Assembly: GCA_964412015.1 (NCBI GenBank)
Contig: CAYPMO010000004.1
Coordinates: 62,001 to 126,000 of the forward strand
Direction of reading: 5' to 3'
Source: SZUA-318 sp964412015
Lineage (GTDB): Bacteria; Gemmatimonadota; Gemmatimonadetes; Longimicrobiales; Gaopeijiaceae
Length of the DNA stretch: 64,000 bases
The stretch's first letter is position 1. Each line of letters starts with the position of its first letter. Under the pieces are notes generated by a model, which ran no database searches, was not told the DNA's origin, and was given only the letters and a program-made list of their open reading frames with translations. A program made the translations under genes and the position numbers. Below, one piece after another: positions 52,056 to 63,034 of the stretch.

Positions 52056-53252
52056 CTACCCCCCGCTCGTCATGATGAACAGCGGACGGTCGAGGAAGTC
52101 GTACCTCGGGCGCATCCGTCCCGTATCGTAGTACAGGTCCACGTCCACGACCTTCTTCGTGCCCATGACCGACTCGATCGGCACGGCGCTGTAGACTCCG
52201 TTCTTCACGGCCACCAGTAGACCGCTCTTGCCCTCCAGGATGAGACCCAGGGCGACGTTGCCGAACGCCATGGGCACGATGGAGTCGAGCGCGTCCGGGT
52301 CCCCGGAGCGGACGAGGTACCCCAGGCGCTGGTTCACCACGTTCACATCCTTCCCGTTGTTGAACCTGGGCGAGTTCCGCTTGATGTAGTCGGAGACCAT
52401 ATCGCCGATGCCACCCAGCTTCTTGTGGCCGAACTGGTCGGTCTCCTCGCTCGCGTAGACACGGTCGGCCTGATCGGCCATCGTCGCGCCCTCGGAGACC
52501 AACACGACCGAGTAGTGGCTCTGGTTCCGGTTCCGATCGCGGACGAGCAGCTCGGTGAGGCGATCGGGATCGAAGGGATACTCGGGGATGGCGCACCGAT
52601 CGGCGGCACCCGCCATGGCCGGCAGCAGCGCCGTGAAGCCGGCGTAGCGGCCGAACACCTCGATGACGAGGATGCGCTCGTGCGATCCGGCGGACGTGCG
52701 GAGGCGGTGCGTGAGCTCGATCGTGCGCGTCACGCACGTACTGAATCCGATACAGTAATCCGTGCCCGGGACGTCGTTGTCCATCGTCTTGGGAATGCCC
52801 ACCACCCTCACGCCCTCCTCGTGGAGACGCAACGCGTAGGACAGCGTGTCGTCACCTCCGATGGGCACGAGCGTCTCGATCCCGAGGAACTCCAGGTTCT
52901 TGAGGACGTGCGGCGTGACGTCGTTGACGGGAGCCGTGTACTTGTCCTTCAGGTGGTCGGGGACGTAGGCCGCGGGCAGGTGGCTCGGGCGCGTCCGGGA
53001 GGAGTGCAGGAACGTGCCTCCCGTGCGCCCCGCCCGGTTGACGATCTCCTCCGTCAGCTCGCCGACGAACTGCGAGTTGTCGGTGCCGTACTCCGGAACG
53101 AAATCCACCAGGCCGCGCCATCCGCGCCGGATCCCCACGACGCGATATCCCTCGCGCAGCGCTCGGATGGTCACCGCGCGGATCGCGGGGTTCAAGCCGG
53201 GGACGTCTCCTCCCCCGGTGAGGATGCCGATCGTGCCCTTCTTACTGGCCAT
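52056..53252 (-). CDS. 6-phosphofructokinase, probably PPi-dependent
   Basis: A 398-residue phosphofructokinase with the N-terminal phosphoryl-donor loop LTGGGDVPGLNPAIR. The two positions that discriminate donors read GGDD (residues 132-135) and PKTMDND (154-160): Asp in place of the ATP-type GGDG, and Lys in place of PGTIDND. Both are the state seen in pyrophosphate-dependent enzymes. It would phosphorylate fructose-6-phosphate reversibly. ATG 53252 is chosen since GGAG lies six to seven bases before it. Nearby glycogen genes supply hexose phosphate. Some actinobacterial-type relatives with Lys still use ATP, so the donor call is probable. Confidence 0.9.
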   Translation of the reverse strand: MASKKGTIGILTGGGDVPGLNPAIRAVTIRALREGYRVVGIRRGWRGLVDFVPEYGTDNSQFVGELTEEIVNRAGRTGGTFLHSSRTRPSHLPAAYVPDHLKDKYTAPVNDVTPHVLKNLEFLGIETLVPIGGDDTLSYALRLHEEGVRVVGIPKTMDNDVPGTDYCIGFSTCVTRTIELTHRLRTSAGSHERILVIEVFGRYAGFTALLPAMAGAADRCAIPEYPFDPDRLTELLVRDRNRNQSHYSVVLVSEGATMADQADRVYASEETDQFGHKKLGGIGDMVSDYIKRNSPRFNNGKDVNVVNQRLGYLVRSGDPDALDSIVPMAFGNVALGLILEGKSGLLVAVKNGVYSAVPIESVMGTKKVVDVDLYYDTGRMRPRYDFLDRPLFIMTSGG

Positions 53253-53437
53253 GAAAGCTCCTGCCTCCCTCAATCCGCCGTGCTCGCGGCCCGGGCCGGA
53301 TCTACGGTTCCGTGGATCCCGAAGCCGGAAAGTTAAGCGGATCCCAACTCCTCGATCCAGGTACCTGCATCGCGCTCGTCGTGCTCGAGACCACGTCGGT
53401 CGACGCGTCGCGAGGATCCGAAGCGGTCAAGCCGCGC

Positions 53438-53773
53438 TCACGCTCCCCCTCCCCGTAGGTGCGCGAGGACCACGTCCAGGGCGGAGCGGAGCTCGTCGAC
53501 GGCCTCCGCGGCGCCGTCCAGGGACCCGCCCGCTCCAAGACGCTCGACCGCGTAGGCGGCATCTCGCAGTCCGACCATGCCGAGCGTCGCTGCCGTGCCC
53601 TTCAGCGCGTGGGCCTCGCTCTCGAGCGCCGATGAGTCCCGGTCGCGCACCGCGGCCTCGACGTGCGCCAGACGCTCAGGTGCCCGCTCCTGGAACATCT
53701 GGATCAGTTGGGCGAGGATCTCCTCGTCGTCACCGACGTGGTGGAGCGCGGCGCTTCGGTCGAATACGGTCAT
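53438..53773 (-). CDS. Hpt (histidine phosphotransfer) domain protein
   Basis: A 111-residue four-helix-bundle phosphotransfer protein. The phospho-accepting H55 is in ESEAHALKGTAATLG, with K58 and the glycine turn conserved. The rest is amphipathic helix, ending LAHLRGGGA. It passes phosphate between hybrid histidine kinases and response regulators. ATG 53773 has GAGG six bases upstream. No kinase is adjacent, so it is an orphan that may serve the HD-GYP regulator 14 kb away or distant systems. Confidence 0.85.
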   Translation of the reverse strand: MTVFDRSAALHHVGDDEEILAQLIQMFQERAPERLAHVEAAVRDRDSSALESEAHALKGTAATLGMVGLRDAAYAVERLGAGGSLDGAAEAVDELRSALDVVLAHLRGGGA

Positions 53774-53957
53774 CGAGGACCTCGCCTCAGGGCTCCCGGA
53801 GACGCGCAGGGGCACGACGTCGTCAGGGACCCCGGTCAGCAAGATCCTCTCGCGGCCGGCCGCCGTCAAACTGCCCCGCGGAACGCCGGGCTTCTCCGAC
53901 GATCGGCCGAGCCCCACCCCGTGCCGCGCGGCCCTCGGGGCCGTAGCTTCGTCGTCC

Positions 53958-54938
53958 ATGCCGACACCACGACTCCGGCCGACCGCGGCCCCTACCGTAC
54001 TGGCGTGCTCGCTCCTCCTCTCGGGAGTCGGGATCGTGCAACCGGCGGACGGTGCCTCGCAGGCCCCCGATCCCCTGGCCGCGCTGGCCGCCGACAGCGC
54101 TCTCATCCTCGAGGACCTCCGCTACCTCTCGTCCGACGCGCTCCAGGGTCGGGCCCCGGGCACCGAAGGAAGCCGACTCGCCCGGGTCCGATTGGCGGCG
54201 CGGCTCGCCCAGGCCGGTCTGGAACCGGCCCTCCCCATGTACGAGCAGACCTTCCGCTGGACGCGCCGAAACGAGAGCGAGGAGCGGACGGGCGTGAACC
54301 TCGTGGGGCTCCGGCGCGGATCGGAGCGACCCGGCCTGGTGATCGTGGTCTCGGCGCACTACGACCACCTCGGCGTGCGGAACGGTGAGATCTACAACGG
54401 CGCCGACGACAACGCCTCCGGGGCCGTGGGCATCGCGGCGCTCGCGCGCGCTCTCCGGCAGGCCTCGTTGCGGCACACGCTCGTGTTCGCCGAGCTCGAC
54501 GCCGAGGAATCGGGGTTGCAGGGCGCGCGCGCCTTCGTGGACGAGCCCCCAGCTCCGCTCGACTCGATCGCCGTGAACCTGAACCTGGACATGGTGGCGC
54601 GCACCACCGGGCTGCTCTGGGCCTCGGGCGCCAGCCACACACCGGCGCTGCGGCCCATCCTGGAGAATGTGGCAGCTCGGTGCCCCGTAGAGCTCCGCCT
54701 CGGACACGACCGGCCCGACGCCCCCGAAGGCGCCGACTGGACGCGGCAATCGGACCACGCGGCCTTCCACGCCGCCGGCATCCCGTTCGTCTACCTCGGG
54801 GTCGAGGACCACGCCGACTACCACCGCCCCACCGACGACTTCGAGCGCGTGGACCCGGGCGAGTATATGAATGCCCTGCGCGCGTCGCTGCTGACGCTCC
54901 TCGCGCTCGACGCGGCCCTTCCCCTCCCCACGAGCTGA
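53958..54938 (+). CDS. Secreted M28-family zinc aminopeptidase
   Basis: A 326-residue exported di-zinc peptidase. Signal peptide residues ~1-33. The zinc ligands and catalytic residues are all visible: H134 (SAHYDHLG), the bridging Asp in GADDNASG (148-155), catalytic and ligand Glu in DAEESG (181-186), D211 (LNLDMVA) and H289 (DYHRPTDD). It would remove N-terminal residues from peptides outside the cytoplasm. It is followed after 13 bases by a YfcC-type transporter, so uptake and hydrolysis may be linked. Confidence 0.93.
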   Translation: MPTPRLRPTAAPTVLACSLLLSGVGIVQPADGASQAPDPLAALAADSALILEDLRYLSSDALQGRAPGTEGSRLARVRLAARLAQAGLEPALPMYEQTFRWTRRNESEERTGVNLVGLRRGSERPGLVIVVSAHYDHLGVRNGEIYNGADDNASGAVGIAALARALRQASLRHTLVFAELDAEESGLQGARAFVDEPPAPLDSIAVNLNLDMVARTTGLLWASGASHTPALRPILENVAARCPVELRLGHDRPDAPEGADWTRQSDHAAFHAAGIPFVYLGVEDHADYHRPTDDFERVDPGEYMNALRASLLTLLALDAALPLPTS

Positions 54939-54951
54939 CCCCGAGGATTCC

Positions 54952-56301
54952 ATGACGGCACCGCGGCTCCGCGTTCCCCACCCCCTGGTCCTCCTATTGG
55001 GGTGCGTGCTCCTGGCGGCCGCGGCCAGCTGGGTCCTTCCAGCGGGCCGGTTCGATCGGCGCGAGGACGAGGCGACCGGAAGGGTCGTGGTGGTCGCGGG
55101 AACGTACCACGCGGTCGATCCGGCCCCGGTCGGCTTCTTCCGCGCGCTCGTGGCGCTCCCCCGAGGGCTTGCCGACGCGGGCGAAGTGATCTTTCTCGTT
55201 CTCCTGGTGGGCGGCGCGTTCACGGTCGTGGACGAGACGGGCGCGCTCCGTCGCGGCGTCGGATGGCTGGTGGCCCGGCTCCAGGGACAGGACCTGCTCG
55301 TCATCCCCGTGGTGTCGCTCTTCTTCGCCACCGGAGGGGTGGTGGAGAACATGCAGGAGGAGATCATCGCGCTCGTGCCCGTCCTGCTCGTGTTGACACG
55401 CAGGATAGGGTTCACGCCGCTCACCGCCGTGGCCATGTCGGCCGGAGCCGCGTTCGTCGGTTCGGCGTTCAGCCCCATCAATCCGTTCCAGGTCACGATC
55501 GCCCAGAAGCTCGCAGACCTCCCGCTCGCCTCGGGCGCGCTCTACCGGAGCGCGTTCCTCGCGATGGCGCTGGCGCTCTGGATCGCGGTGACGATGCGCC
55601 ACGCTTCGCGCACCCGCACCGCGCCCGGTGACGCGGCCGAAACGGACGGAGAGCGCCTGACTCGCCTGGACGTGCTCGTCTTCGCGCTCGTGCTCGTCAC
55701 GTTCGCGTGCGTCGTAAAGGGAATGATCTCCTGGGGATGGGGGTTCAACGAACTGTCCGCCGCGTTCTTCCTCATGGGAATCATCGTGGGTGGGCTCGGG
55801 AAGTTGGGCGTCGGCGGGACGGCCGAAGCGTACGTGAAGGGCTTCCAGGCGATGGTCTACGCCGCGGTCCTCATCGGGTTCGCCCGGACGATCTACGTGG
55901 TGCTCGAGGACGGGCGCATCGTGGACACGCTCGTGCACGCCATGTTCAAACCTCTGGAAGGCCTGCCCGTGCTGGCGTCGGCCCTCGGGATGGCGGTCGC
56001 CCAGGCGGCCGTCCACGTCCCGGTCCCGAGCGTCAGCGGTCAGGCCGTGCTCACGATGCCGGTACTCGTCCCGCTCTCCGATCTCCTCGGGCTGTCGAGG
56101 CAGGTCACGGTGCTCGCCTATCAGTACGGCGCGGGCCTGTGCGAGCTCATCACGCCCACGAACGGCGCGCTCATGGCGATCCTCGGCATCGCGGGGGTCC
56201 GCTACGAGGACTGGATGCGCTTCACCGTGCCCATGTACCTCGGGCTGATGGCCCTGGGCGGCCTCGCGATCGCGGTGGGGATCGCGATCGGGCTCGGATG
56301 A
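54952..56301 (+). CDS. YfcC-family membrane transporter
   Basis: A 449-residue inner-membrane protein with ~11-12 hydrophobic helices, of the YfcC/DcuC-like (C4-dicarboxylate anaerobic carrier) group. PHPLVLLLGCVLLAAAASWV opens the protein as usual, followed by PAGRFDR and a late FTVVDETGALRRG; the NPFQ and VPSVSGQA helix-breaking motifs are typical. Family members carry amino acids, arginine/ornithine or short acids; the substrate is not deducible. Sits 13 bases after the M28 peptidase and overlaps the MFS gene by four bases, so amino-acid or peptide transport is the best guess. Confidence 0.85.
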   Translation: MTAPRLRVPHPLVLLLGCVLLAAAASWVLPAGRFDRREDEATGRVVVVAGTYHAVDPAPVGFFRALVALPRGLADAGEVIFLVLLVGGAFTVVDETGALRRGVGWLVARLQGQDLLVIPVVSLFFATGGVVENMQEEIIALVPVLLVLTRRIGFTPLTAVAMSAGAAFVGSAFSPINPFQVTIAQKLADLPLASGALYRSAFLAMALALWIAVTMRHASRTRTAPGDAAETDGERLTRLDVLVFALVLVTFACVVKGMISWGWGFNELSAAFFLMGIIVGGLGKLGVGGTAEAYVKGFQAMVYAAVLIGFARTIYVVLEDGRIVDTLVHAMFKPLEGLPVLASALGMAVAQAAVHVPVPSVSGQAVLTMPVLVPLSDLLGLSRQVTVLAYQYGAGLCELITPTNGALMAILGIAGVRYEDWMRFTVPMYLGLMALGGLAIAVGIAIGLG

Positions 56302-57545
56302 GCGAGAGCGCACCGGCCTCCCGGGCACCATGCCGGGAGCGCGGCCTGCACCGCAACGTCTGGGTCGCGAGCGGTACGAGCTTCCTGACCGACGTCTCCA
56401 GCGAGATGCTGCAGAACGTCCTCCCGCTGTTCCTCGCCAACGTGCTCGGGGTGCGCACCTGGGCAGTGGGTGTGGTGGAGGGCCTGGCCGAGACCACCGC
56501 GAGCGTGCTGAAGCTCTTCTCGGGCTGGCTCTCCGACCGCCTGCGCGCGCGCAAGTGGCTCGTGGTCGCCGGGTACGGGTTCTCCGCGGCCTCGAAGCCG
56601 TTCTACCTGCTCGCGACGAGCTGGCCGGTTGTCGCGGCCATCCGATGGGCCGACCGCGTGGGCAAGGGTGTGCGGAGCGCCCCCCGCGACGCGCTCCTGG
56701 CCGACTCCGTACCGCCGGGGCGGCGCGGCTGGGCATTCGGCGTCCACAGGGCCGCGGACACCGCGGGCGCGGTGGTGGGCCTGCTGGTCACGGTATGGGT
56801 GGTCCATGCGACGCAGGGCGGCGGACTCGAGCTCGAGGCGTCCACATTCCGGACGCTGGTGCTCTGGAGTCTGGTGCCCGCCTTTCTCGCCGCCGTCCTG
56901 ATGGCGATGGGCGCGCGCGACATCCCCGTGGACCATCCCACGGATCACGCGCCGAGGATCTCGTTCAAGGCGCTCGGCCCGCGATTCGCGGCGTTCACGG
57001 CGGCGTCGGCCGTCTTCCAGCTCGGTAACTCCTCCGACGCGTTCCTCATCCTCCGGGCCCAGGAGCGGGGCCTCGGCGTGTTGGGGCTCCTCTGGATGCT
57101 CCTCGCATTCAACGTCGCGTACACCGCCGTCTCCGCGCCGGCTGGCTCCCTGGCCGACCGTGTGCAGCGCAAGTGGGTCCTCCTGGGCGGGTGGTGCGTA
57201 TACGCAGCGGTCTACGCGGGGTTCGCGGTTGCCGAGACGGCCGCGCAGGCGGTGGGACTGTTCGTGGTGTATGGCGTCTACATGGGATTGGTCGGGGGTG
57301 CGGCGCGTGCGCTCGTGGCCGACCTGGTCGCTCCCGAGCTCCGCGGGACGGCGTACGGAACGTACGACGCCGTGATCGGGCTCCTGTCTCTCCCGGCCTC
57401 GCTTCTGGCCGGCCTGCTCTGGCAGGGCATCGGGGCCTGGGACGGCTTCGGGCCGGCCGCTCCGTTCGCATTCGGCGCCGTCATGGCGGGCGTGGCGGCG
57501 CTGATCCTCGTCATCGTCGTGCCGGACCGGCGCGGAGAACCGTGA
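56298..57545 (+). CDS. MFS transporter
   Basis: A 415-residue protein with 12 hydrophobic segments. The loop 2-3 signature reads GWLSDRLRARKWLV and a second copy is LADRVQRKWVLLGG, both characteristic of the major facilitator superfamily. ATG 56298 overlaps the previous stop by four bases (ATGA) and the stop overlaps the next start by four (GTGA). Substrate unknown; the arrangement TSFLTDVSSEM near the start resembles MFS members often annotated as multidrug or sugar-phosphate permeases. Confidence 0.88.
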   Translation: MSESAPASRAPCRERGLHRNVWVASGTSFLTDVSSEMLQNVLPLFLANVLGVRTWAVGVVEGLAETTASVLKLFSGWLSDRLRARKWLVVAGYGFSAASKPFYLLATSWPVVAAIRWADRVGKGVRSAPRDALLADSVPPGRRGWAFGVHRAADTAGAVVGLLVTVWVVHATQGGGLELEASTFRTLVLWSLVPAFLAAVLMAMGARDIPVDHPTDHAPRISFKALGPRFAAFTAASAVFQLGNSSDAFLILRAQERGLGVLGLLWMLLAFNVAYTAVSAPAGSLADRVQRKWVLLGGWCVYAAVYAGFAVAETAAQAVGLFVVYGVYMGLVGGAARALVADLVAPELRGTAYGTYDAVIGLLSLPASLLAGLLWQGIGAWDGFGPAAPFAFGAVMAGVAALILVIVVPDRRGEP

Positions 57546-57961
57546 GCGACCGGGCCCGCAGGGCCGTCGGCCACGCCGCCCCCGTGCCCGTGATCGGCGC
57601 GGTGATCGAGCGCGACGGAAGCTATCTGGTCGGACGGCGTCCAGACGAGAAGCGACACGGCGGGCTCTGGGAGTTCCCCGGCGGCAAGGTGGACGCCGGC
57701 GAGAGCTGGCTCGATGCCGCCCGCCGCGAGCTGGCCGAGGAGCTCGGCATGAGCGTGAGCGCCGTCGGGAGGCTCCTCCTCAGCGTCGCTGACGAAGGTT
57801 CCGCGTTCGTCATCCACTTCGTGGAGGTCGAGGCTTCCGGGGACCCCGTGCCCTCGGAGCACACGGCGGTGGGATGGCACACTCCCGAGGAGCTCGCGGG
57901 GATGCCGCTCGCGCCGGCCGACGCGAGGCTCGTCACGAGCCTGCGGGGCGAGTTCCCATAA
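57542..57961 (+). CDS. Nudix hydrolase, MutT-like
   Basis: A 139-residue Nudix enzyme. The complete Nudix box GGKVDAGESWLDAARRELAE followed by ELGM matches G-x5-E-x7-REUxEExGU. The preceding GRRPDEKRHGGLWEFPGG is typical of MutT/8-oxo-dGTP diphosphatases, which cleanse oxidised nucleotides. GTG 57542 overlaps the MFS stop by four bases. Other nucleoside-diphosphate substrates are possible. Last gene of the M28-YfcC-MFS-Nudix run; a hairpin follows at 57980. Confidence 0.88.
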   Translation: MSDRARRAVGHAAPVPVIGAVIERDGSYLVGRRPDEKRHGGLWEFPGGKVDAGESWLDAARRELAEELGMSVSAVGRLLLSVADEGSAFVIHFVEVEASGDPVPSEHTAVGWHTPEELAGMPLAPADARLVTSLRGEFP

Positions 57962-57979
57962 CGATCCCGACGCCGTGCA

Positions 57980-58009
57980 GCGCAACGTCGTGCGCGGTCG
58001 ACGTTGCGC
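57980..58009. terminator. Hairpin after the Nudix gene
   Basis: GCGCAACGTCG (57980-57990) and CGACGTTGCGC (57999-58009) form a perfect 11-bp stem with an 8-base loop, 19 bases after the Nudix stop. There is no T-run (CCTCCCGCCCC follows), so it may slow rather than stop transcription, or act as a 5' element for the next gene 57 bases on. Confidence 0.5.
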
Positions 58010-58066
58010 CCTCCCGCCCCGGGCCCGAAGCTTTGGCCAGAAGAGTCCCTCGCCTGGAGCATCACC

Positions 58067-58891
58067 ATGAAGCGCGCCTTCATCACCACCGCCGTACGGG
58101 CGGCCGCCCTGTCCCTCGCCGTGGCCCTTCCGATGAGCGCGCGGGCTCAGACGAGACCGTTTCTGTTCACCGTCACGCCGGAGGTCTCGACGACCCACCC
58201 GGTGCTTCTGTCCGGTGATCTATCGTTCGCCCGGCGCTCGATCCGAAGCCTCGGACCGGAGGAGATGGAGCAGAGCCTCCTCGCCCAGGTGGCCCTCGCG
58301 CCGAGCTGGACCTTGGTGGCTCGCGCCGGTCGGGCCCCGGACGATCCCGCCGCGACCTCCAGCGCCCTGTTGAGGGCCGAAGTCTTCGCGGCGGTCCTCA
58401 CCGCCGCGAGCCCGTTCACGCTGTCGGTAGGGGTGGGTGGGATGCGGGACTATGCCGGGACCGCGGTGGCGCTGGGCAGCCTCGTGGCGGGGTACGGCAA
58501 CGCCGATTGGACCGGCGCTGCGGGCCTGCGTCTCGAGCGCCCGTTCACGTCGGACTCGAAGGAGGCCGAAACGACGCCGCGCGACGCCATCGACGTCACC
58601 ACGTCCGCCGGGCTCGTCCGCACGATGGGCGCCGTTCGCCTCGGGCTGGAAGCGGTGGCCGAGGACCTGGAGGGCTTCTTCGAAGCCGACGAAGCCGAAG
58701 GCGGGGCCAAGCTGATGATCGGGCCCACACTGTCGCTGGCGCCGACCAGCTCGCGCTGGCACGTGCTGCTGGGAGGAGGCCCGGTCCTGCGTCTCACCGA
58801 GTCCACGGTCGTGCAGACGGTCGGAGCTCCCAGGGACCTGACCGGGCGGGATGGGTACGTGCTCCGCACGTCGGTCGGCTTCCGCTGGTAG
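58067..58891 (+). CDS. Outer-membrane beta-barrel protein of unknown function
   Basis: A 274-residue exported protein with a signal peptide (residues 1-27, cleaved after ARAQ). The mature protein consists of alternating strands (LLAQVALAPSWTLVARAGR, TLSVGVGGMRDYAG, WTGAAGLRLERPF) and ends with LRTSVGFRW, the aromatic C-terminus of outer-membrane barrels. I do not recognise the family. One acidic loop (EGFFEADEAEGG) lies near residue 205. GGAG precedes the ATG at nine bases. No link to neighbours is evident. Confidence 0.65.
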   Translation: MKRAFITTAVRAAALSLAVALPMSARAQTRPFLFTVTPEVSTTHPVLLSGDLSFARRSIRSLGPEEMEQSLLAQVALAPSWTLVARAGRAPDDPAATSSALLRAEVFAAVLTAASPFTLSVGVGGMRDYAGTAVALGSLVAGYGNADWTGAAGLRLERPFTSDSKEAETTPRDAIDVTTSAGLVRTMGAVRLGLEAVAEDLEGFFEADEAEGGAKLMIGPTLSLAPTSSRWHVLLGGGPVLRLTESTVVQTVGAPRDLTGRDGYVLRTSVGFRW

Positions 58892-58926
58892 CGCCGGTCG
58901 CCGCGCGGCCGCCGAGTGGACGTGAA

Positions 58927-58956
58927 ACGGGGGTGGATCGAGCGATCCACCCCCGT
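58927..58956. terminator. Bidirectional hairpin terminator
   Basis: ACGGGGGTGGATCG (58927-58940) and CGATCCACCCCCGT (58943-58956) are perfect 14-base complements. It lies between the convergent beta-barrel and acs genes, 22 bases before the acs stop. On the minus strand, TTT follows the stem. Confidence 0.8.
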
Positions 58957-58978
58957 CCGTGGAACCGTGCGACGCAGG

Positions 58979-60955
<1,977 letters not shown>

Positions 60956-61065
60956 GATGGATCTCCTGTCTGTCGGAGCCGTGGGTCCGCGGGGTGAGAC
61001 GCCCCGAAGCGCGGGCGGACAAGGGCAGGCCAGGGACAGGATTTCCGCCCGCGATCCGGCACCGG

Positions 61066-61094
61066 ATGGTAGAAAGGTGCGGCGATGAGGGCAA
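61066..61094 (-). promoter_or_regulatory. Promoter candidate for acs
   Basis: On the minus strand: -35 TTGCCC (61094-61089), a 17-base spacer and -10 TACCAT (61071-61066), about 105 bases before the acs start codon. Confidence 0.4.
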
Positions 61095-61128
61095 GGCGTA
61101 GCGGCCATCCGGCGGAGCCGACGAGCCG

Positions 61129-62658
61129 TCAGTCGTCCGACGGGGTCGCGCGCGAAGGCGCCCTTCCCTCGACGATCGCCTTCAAGTCCCCCGCCATCGC
61201 CTTGGGAACCTCGCTCCGCACGCCGCTTTTCGTCGCCACCCCTCGCCCCACGACCGCGCCTCGCCACCTGAGCGCCAACAGCCCCGCGAGGCGCTCCTCC
61301 CGGGGGATCGGCCGGCCGTCGCACAGCGTCCCGAGCTCCTGGTCGGTCAGGTCCACGGCGGCCGAGCCGATGGCACTGCCCAGGAACCGGAGGAGGTCGT
61401 TGGTCGGCCGGGCTCGCCCGAGCGTGTCGAACTCCATCGCGCGGAGCCCGAGCGATACCACGCGCCAGGCGCCGGAGCTCCACGCGTCCACGGGCCAGGC
61501 CGGCGCACCGTGGAGCCACAGTCGTCGACCCCGCGCCATCCACGACATACCCCGGAGCGCCCCGGGGTCCGCGGCGAAATGCCCGAGAACGGATTCGAGC
61601 CCCAGCCCGACGAGCCGCTCGACCTCGCCCTCGTCCATGGAGTCACCGGGGTAGAGCCGCGGCACGGGCGCCCAAGCACCCTCCGCGGGGGACCTACCGT
61701 CGTCGAGGCGACGGAGGCGCGCAAGGAAGAGGCCCCCCGAGTCCAGATGATGCGGATAGATCCGGGCCGCACCCTCGAGCCGGGGATCGAAACGGCGACC
61801 ATCGAAGGCGACCAGGCCGGGTGCGTGCGGGACCGGGAGATCGAGCGGATCGAGGTCCACGGGGGCATCGTCCAGCACCCGGCTGACCACGGCCTCGTTC
61901 TCCTCGGGTGCGAAGGTGCATGTCACATAGAGGATCGTTCCGCCCGGGCGCGTGACGCTGACCGCCTTGCGCAGGAGGGCGTCCTGCATCCTGGCCGCGT
62001 ATCCCAGGAACCGCCGCGACTGGTTGGGTGGGCGACCGGAGCGTCGACGGAGCGTGCCCTCGCCGGAGCACGGCGCGTCCACGAGGACGCGGTCGAACGA
62101 GGCCTCCTCGGGGAAGCCGCGGCCGTCCCCGGCGACCGCGAGCACGTTCGGATGGGCCAGCCGATAGACGTTCCCCAGGAGGCCCCGGATGCGGTTCTCG
62201 TTGACGTCGGCGGCGACGATCACGCCGCGGTCGTTCATGAGGTCCGCCGCGTGCGTGGTTTTCCCGCCGGGTGCCGCGCACAGGTCCAGGACGCGCTCGC
62301 CCGGCAGCGGGCCGAGCGCCGGCGCGGCCACCCCCGTCGAGGCCTGCTGGACGTACAGGAGGCCGAGCCAGTGCTCGAAGCTGAACGACACCGGGCGGGG
62401 CCCCTCCTCGACCCGGAAGAACCCGGGCAAGCCTTCCAGGGGACGGAGCCGGTATCCCTGAGCCCCGAGCCGCTCCTCCAGCGCGTCGGGCGCGATGCGC
62501 CCGCTGCGCGCGCGGAACACCTGCGGCTCCGGGCGATTCGAGGCCTCGAGGAACGCGGACCAGTCCGGAATGAACGAGCGGTACCGATCCAGCCCGACGA
62601 CCCGATCGCGCTGAGGTACGGGTCGGCGGCGGCCCGTCCCGGGTCGGTCGGAAGCCAC
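61129..62658 (-). CDS. RsmF/RsmB-like rRNA (cytosine-C5) methyltransferase
   Basis: A 509-residue SAM-dependent methyltransferase of the NOL1/NOP2/Sun family. The SAM site is VLDLCAAPGGKTTHA (residues 123-137). The two cysteines of the m5C mechanism are C197 in DAPCSGEGT and C247 in TCTFAPEEN. The N-terminal ~80 residues (YRSFIPDWSAFLEA) and the C-terminal ~200-residue extension with a RALEF/PUA-like region resemble RsmF (16S rRNA m5C1407) more than RsmB, since no NusB-type domain is present. Start is GTG 62658, chosen because similarity stops there; the ribosome site is only fair. Confidence 0.88.
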   Translation of the reverse strand: MASDRPGTGRRRPVPQRDRVVGLDRYRSFIPDWSAFLEASNRPEPQVFRARSGRIAPDALEERLGAQGYRLRPLEGLPGFFRVEEGPRPVSFSFEHWLGLLYVQQASTGVAAPALGPLPGERVLDLCAAPGGKTTHAADLMNDRGVIVAADVNENRIRGLLGNVYRLAHPNVLAVAGDGRGFPEEASFDRVLVDAPCSGEGTLRRRSGRPPNQSRRFLGYAARMQDALLRKAVSVTRPGGTILYVTCTFAPEENEAVVSRVLDDAPVDLDPLDLPVPHAPGLVAFDGRRFDPRLEGAARIYPHHLDSGGLFLARLRRLDDGRSPAEGAWAPVPRLYPGDSMDEGEVERLVGLGLESVLGHFAADPGALRGMSWMARGRRLWLHGAPAWPVDAWSSGAWRVVSLGLRAMEFDTLGRARPTNDLLRFLGSAIGSAAVDLTDQELGTLCDGRPIPREERLAGLLALRWRGAVVGRGVATKSGVRSEVPKAMAGDLKAIVEGRAPSRATPSDD

Positions 62659-63034
62659 GATGAGGCGCTTCTCCGTCTGGAGCGTGGACGCGGGCCCGTG
62701 CGGGCCTGTGGCCCAAGGATCGACATTCCCGGGCGGGGCAACAAGGGAAGAGCCGATCCGCCGGCCCCCAACGCCACACTCCGCTACGCCGCCAGGGTCC
62801 TCGAGGAGCCGAGCCACAGCTACGCGGTCTACAACCAGCGGCACGACGGGAGGGTTCCACCTCGCGCGACCCGCAACCTGACGGTCTCCGTCCCGCCGTC
62901 GGCCGGCCACTTTCGCGGGGGTAGAAGACGCCCCATGTTGCCGAACGCTCGAAGTTCGGCAGTCGTGCGGGCGACCGTCCGAGTCTGGCGTCCCGATCTG
63001 GATCCCGACAGACCTCTCACTCCGACGACGCGCC
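62659..63034. other. 376-base gene-free intergenic region
   Basis: Between the divergent methyltransferase and GltS-like genes. I see no gene. A small hairpin TGCCGAAC / GTTCGGCA (62939-62961, loop 7) is the only clear structure, and no convincing promoter was found. Both long reading frames here are Arg/Gly/Pro-rich and look like GC-driven noise. Confidence 0.45.

Noticed and set aside
53774..54106. Upstream in-frame extension of the Hpt gene
   Set aside because: Low-complexity, no ribosome site, and it overlaps the divergent M28 peptidase start; ATG 53773 has GAGG at the right distance.
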